Shown one piece after another: positions 4,416 through 6,931 of a stretch of 6,931 bases of DNA. A model generated the notes under the pieces. The model worked only from the letters and a program-made list of their open reading frames with translations. It was not told the DNA's origin and searched no databases. The translations under genes and the position numbers were made by a program. Source of the stretch: Flavobacteriales bacterium (GTDB lineage Bacteria > Bacteroidota > Bacteroidia > Flavobacteriales_D > Sanyastnellaceae); assembly GCA_027488055.1 (NCBI GenBank), contig JAIYCK010000278.1:1-6931 (forward strand), given 5' to 3'. Position 1 is the stretch's first letter; each line of letters begins with the position of its first letter.

Positions 4416-6931
4416 AATCGCAATTGGATATTTAGTGAGGGGATCCAGCCAAGCATGTAAAGGTTGCTTTCATAGATCGCTAATTGCTCGTCATTTGGGT
4501 AAGCGAAGTATTCCTTTGACCGAATGTTTGTTCGGTTATAGGCATTGTAAAGTGAAGCCCCAATTTCCATTTGCGCTTTCGCCCAGTTCGTTTTGTATTG
4601 GATACTCAGATCGAGCCGATGATAGGCGGGCAATCGATCCGAATTGAAGTTACCAAAAACCACATGGGAGCTCGAGTCTCCATTGGGGTTGATGAAATCA
4701 TAACTGCCAAGCAAAGGAGTGTATGGACGGCCACTGCCGAATGTCCAGAAAACACCATAGTCCCATCGACTGGATTGCCACTCGTAGTAAAGTTTAATTT
4801 CATGCCGATGCTCCCCGGAGGAAACGATGACTTGGTTGTCCAAAGCGTCATATCGTCCGGTTGTAGACATCCAAGTGTAGGACGCCAATAGTTGGTGACG
4901 GCGTTGCTGCACAAAAGCCGACAATTCTGCTCCGTGGCTTTGGCTAGTTCCATGTATCAGCGCATCGTTTTCAAAGACATCTTGCGCGTAGCCTGGAAGG
5001 GAGGTCAACAACAAAGAGCTTCCGCTTTGAACGCGAGCAAAGACATCCAAATTCACATTGCCTTTTGTAAATTCCTTTTGCAAGTTGATATTCCATTGAT
5101 TGGACCGGAGTATTGGAATTTCATTTCCATCACTCAACGCCCAATAATCGGGACTGTTTTGATAGAGGTTTTGCGCTCTTACACGCTGAATCAACTGGTG
5201 CAAACGAGCATATCCAACTTCCAATCGTAACCTTTGAAGGGGCCATCTGTACGTCATGGTAAGTCGAGGCTCTTGCAAGAGATTTTTCGAAAGCTGGTCA
5301 TATGTCATGCGCCATCCAGCGTTGAATCTCCATCGCAGTGAAGGTGACCACGCATCTTGAGCAAACACACTGTGCCACCAAGTGGATCTGGTCGATGCCG
5401 GAAAAGCATTGGTGCTATAGGTGTAATTTCGTTTAGACACCATATGCTCTGACTCCATTCCGACGTTCACAGAGTGATGCAGCCACAACCATTGTTTTTC
5501 GCCGGTATATTTAATATTGCGAAGGTTCGTTTCAATGTTTTGTATGCGTGTGGTGACCACATTGTTGATCGTCGCTATGGTATCGGTAGAGAAATAAGAC
5601 GCGTTATAGTTGGAAATAGTCATCCTCAGCATCAGGTGCGCTCCTGGCTTGCGCTGATAAAGATATTGTAGGCTCATTCCTGCATTTTTCCATCTGCTCT
5701 CGTCGGTGTATCGCACTTTTGGGGCAAACGAATTAGCAGTTACGACGGTATCTGCATAATTGATATACAACTGATCGGTGGAAGCATACCCTGTTACATT
5801 GAATTTATGATGGCTATTGGGTCTCCATGTGAATTTCACATTCCCATCTTGGAAAAAGTACGAAGGATCATTATCATTTTCAAATGGTTGAGTGCGGGCC
5901 GTATCACTGTTAATCAAGGCACTGTTATACACGTTGGTGAAAAGGCTTCGATACACCGGGCTGTACCATCCATCTGTAAAAGCGCGGCGGCCATTGAATA
6001 TAAAGCCTAGCTTGCCGGCCGTGTCCAATGGTCCTTCTACACTGAGCGACCCAGAGAGCATGCCCAATTGCACTTGCGTGATCACGTCTTGCGTGCTGCC
6101 TTCTTTGCCTATCATTTCGACTATCCCTCCGATGCGGCCACCATAGCGACTTTGTGGTGTGCTTTTAATGACCCTTACATTTTTTACAGAGTGACTATTG
6201 ACGGCGGAAAACATTCCGAATAGATGATCTTGATGGTAAATTGTAAAGCCGTCTAGGAGCATGAGCGTTTGATCTGTTGCACCACCTCTGATGGTTAAAC
6301 CTCCATTGTTTTCTTGGTTAGAGGATACACCGGGTAAAAGTTGTGTGCTGCGAAAGATATCGGATTCACCCATTCCATCAGCGGTGACGAGATCATTCGG
6401 ATTGAACAATAAATTGGTGTTTTCAGAATCGCGTTCAAAAAGTTTTTCTGAGCCTGCCGAAACCATTACGGCTGGAAGAAACAATCTGCTGGGCAATAGG
6501 TCGATAAGCGCATTGGGTTGTTGATTGATCAATTGCCTAAGCAATGTTTGATTGCTTTCATATCCGATAAACTGAAACGAGATGGTGTCCTCGGGATGCG
6601 CCATTTGAAAGGCACAATGGAATTGCCCAAATTCGTTGGTCATGAAACTTTGCCTTGAACTTTGATTGTAAATAGTCACAAAGGGAAGCGTTTCTTTCGA
6701 TTCAGCATCGTAAATGGTTCCGCTGACTTCAATAGAGGTCAGGATATCGTTGAACGCAATAGGAGGCAGCTTTTCTTCTTGAAGTCGTTTGGCAATGATG
6801 TAAGTGGATCCAACTAACAAAAAGTCATAGGATGTGGGTGCCAACAATTCAGACAGTGCTTGTTGCAATGGCATGCTGGCAGCGCGATGGGTGATCAATA
6901 CTTTGGAGGTGGCAAAGTTGTCGTAAGCAAA
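4412..6931 (-). CDS. TonB-dependent outer-membrane receptor with STN and carboxypeptidase-regulatory-like domains, 5' end beyond the window
   Basis: Reading enters from the right edge in frame, so the true start and signal peptide are outside the window; 839 residues are visible (residue 1 at 6931). An apparent TTG at 6898 is internal, because the codons before it (FAYDNFATSKV) already belong to the domain. Order of parts: an STN (secretin/TonB short N-terminal) module at about 1-50, a carboxypeptidase-regulatory-like beta-sandwich at about 66-155, a plug at about 180-275, and a 22-strand-type barrel to the end. Plug landmarks are LTIRGG (212-217), LMLLDG (223-228), HLFGMFS (236-242) and RYGGR (262-266). 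The barrel has GSGRPYTP and ends in NIQLRF with the terminal Phe typical of outer-membrane barrels. It imports an unknown ligand using TonB energy. The HLFG plug block matches the receptor subgroup found next to DUF4249 lipoproteins. No SusD partner is visible. Confidence 0.93.
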   Translation of the reverse strand, partial: FAYDNFATSKVLITHRAASMPLQQALSELLAPTSYDFLLVGSTYIIAKRLQEEKLPPIAFNDILTSIEVSGTIYDAESKETLPFVTIYNQSSRQSFMTNEFGQFHCAFQMAHPEDTISFQFIGYESNQTLLRQLINQQPNALIDLLPSRLFLPAVMVSAGSEKLFERDSENTNLLFNPNDLVTADGMGESDIFRSTQLLPGVSSNQENNGGLTIRGGATDQTLMLLDGFTIYHQDHLFGMFSAVNSHSVKNVRVIKSTPQSRYGGRIGGIVEMIGKEGSTQDVITQVQLGMLSGSLSVEGPLDTAGKLGFIFNGRRAFTDGWYSPVYRSLFTNVYNSALINSDTARTQPFENDNDPSYFFQDGNVKFTWRPNSHHKFNVTGYASTDQLYINYADTVVTANSFAPKVRYTDESRWKNAGMSLQYLYQRKPGAHLMLRMTISNYNASYFSTDTIATINNVVTTRIQNIETNLRNIKYTGEKQWLWLHHSVNVGMESEHMVSKRNYTYSTNAFPASTRSTWWHSVFAQDAWSPSLRWRFNAGWRMTYDQLSKNLLQEPRLTMTYRWPLQRLRLEVGYARLHQLIQRVRAQNLYQNSPDYWALSDGNEIPILRSNQWNINLQKEFTKGNVNLDVFARVQSGSSLLLTSLPGYAQDVFENDALIHGTSQSHGAELSAFVQQRRHQLLASYTWMSTTGRYDALDNQVIVSSGEHRHEIKLYYEWQSSRWDYGVFWTFGSGRPYTPLLGSYDFINPNGDSSSHVVFGNFNSDRLPAYHRLDLSIQYKTNWAKAQMEIGASLYNAYNRTNIRSKEYFAYPNDEQLAIYESNLYMLGWIPSLNIQLRF

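Noticed and set aside
6896..6898. TTG as the start codon of the TonB receptor
   Set aside because: The frame continues to the window edge, and the preceding residues fit the STN domain, so the real start and signal peptide are outside the window.

Overview
The window looks like chromosomal DNA from a member of the Bacteroidota. The clues are a TonB-dependent receptor with an STN module and a carboxypeptidase-regulatory-like module, paired with a DUF4249-like lipoprotein. Other clues are a small DUF4258-type membrane protein typical of that phylum, weak or absent Shine-Dalgarno sites, and genes packed with 4-8 base overlaps. Genus and species cannot be read from the sequence. I see no RNA genes, CRISPR arrays, insertion sequences or integrase genes.

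Layout, left to right. (1) On the minus strand, positions 1-886 hold two translationally coupled genes: a small single-pass membrane protein (DUF4258-like), then an M20-family metallo-amidohydrolase whose C-terminal half runs off the left edge. (2) Positions 887-1144 form a divergent intergenic region. (3) On the plus strand, 1145-3649 is a compact three-gene operon: an ABC ATPase, an FtsX/MacB-type permease carrying histidine clusters in its extracytoplasmic domain, and a membrane-anchored DUF3299 protein with a CxxC motif. (4) On the minus strand, 3681-6931 holds a TonB-dependent receptor, whose start lies beyond the right edge, followed by an overlapping lipoprotein gene that starts with TTG. 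The two blocks converge at 3650-3680 with no obvious terminator.

How the genes may work together. The ATPase, permease and DUF3299 protein form a mechanotransmission-type (FtsX/MacB-like) complex. The permease and DUF3299 families co-occur in Proteobacteria in operons linked to zinc, such as Vibrio Zrg. A role in handling zinc or another transition metal at the envelope is therefore the leading inference, but the substrate is not proven here. The receptor and lipoprotein probably form an outer-membrane uptake unit for an unknown ligand. The peptidase probably hydrolyses N-acyl or amide bonds of small substrates. The most unusual part of the window is the three-gene ABC/DUF3299 unit, which carries its own histidine clusters and has no separate DUF2796-type metal-binding gene beside it.
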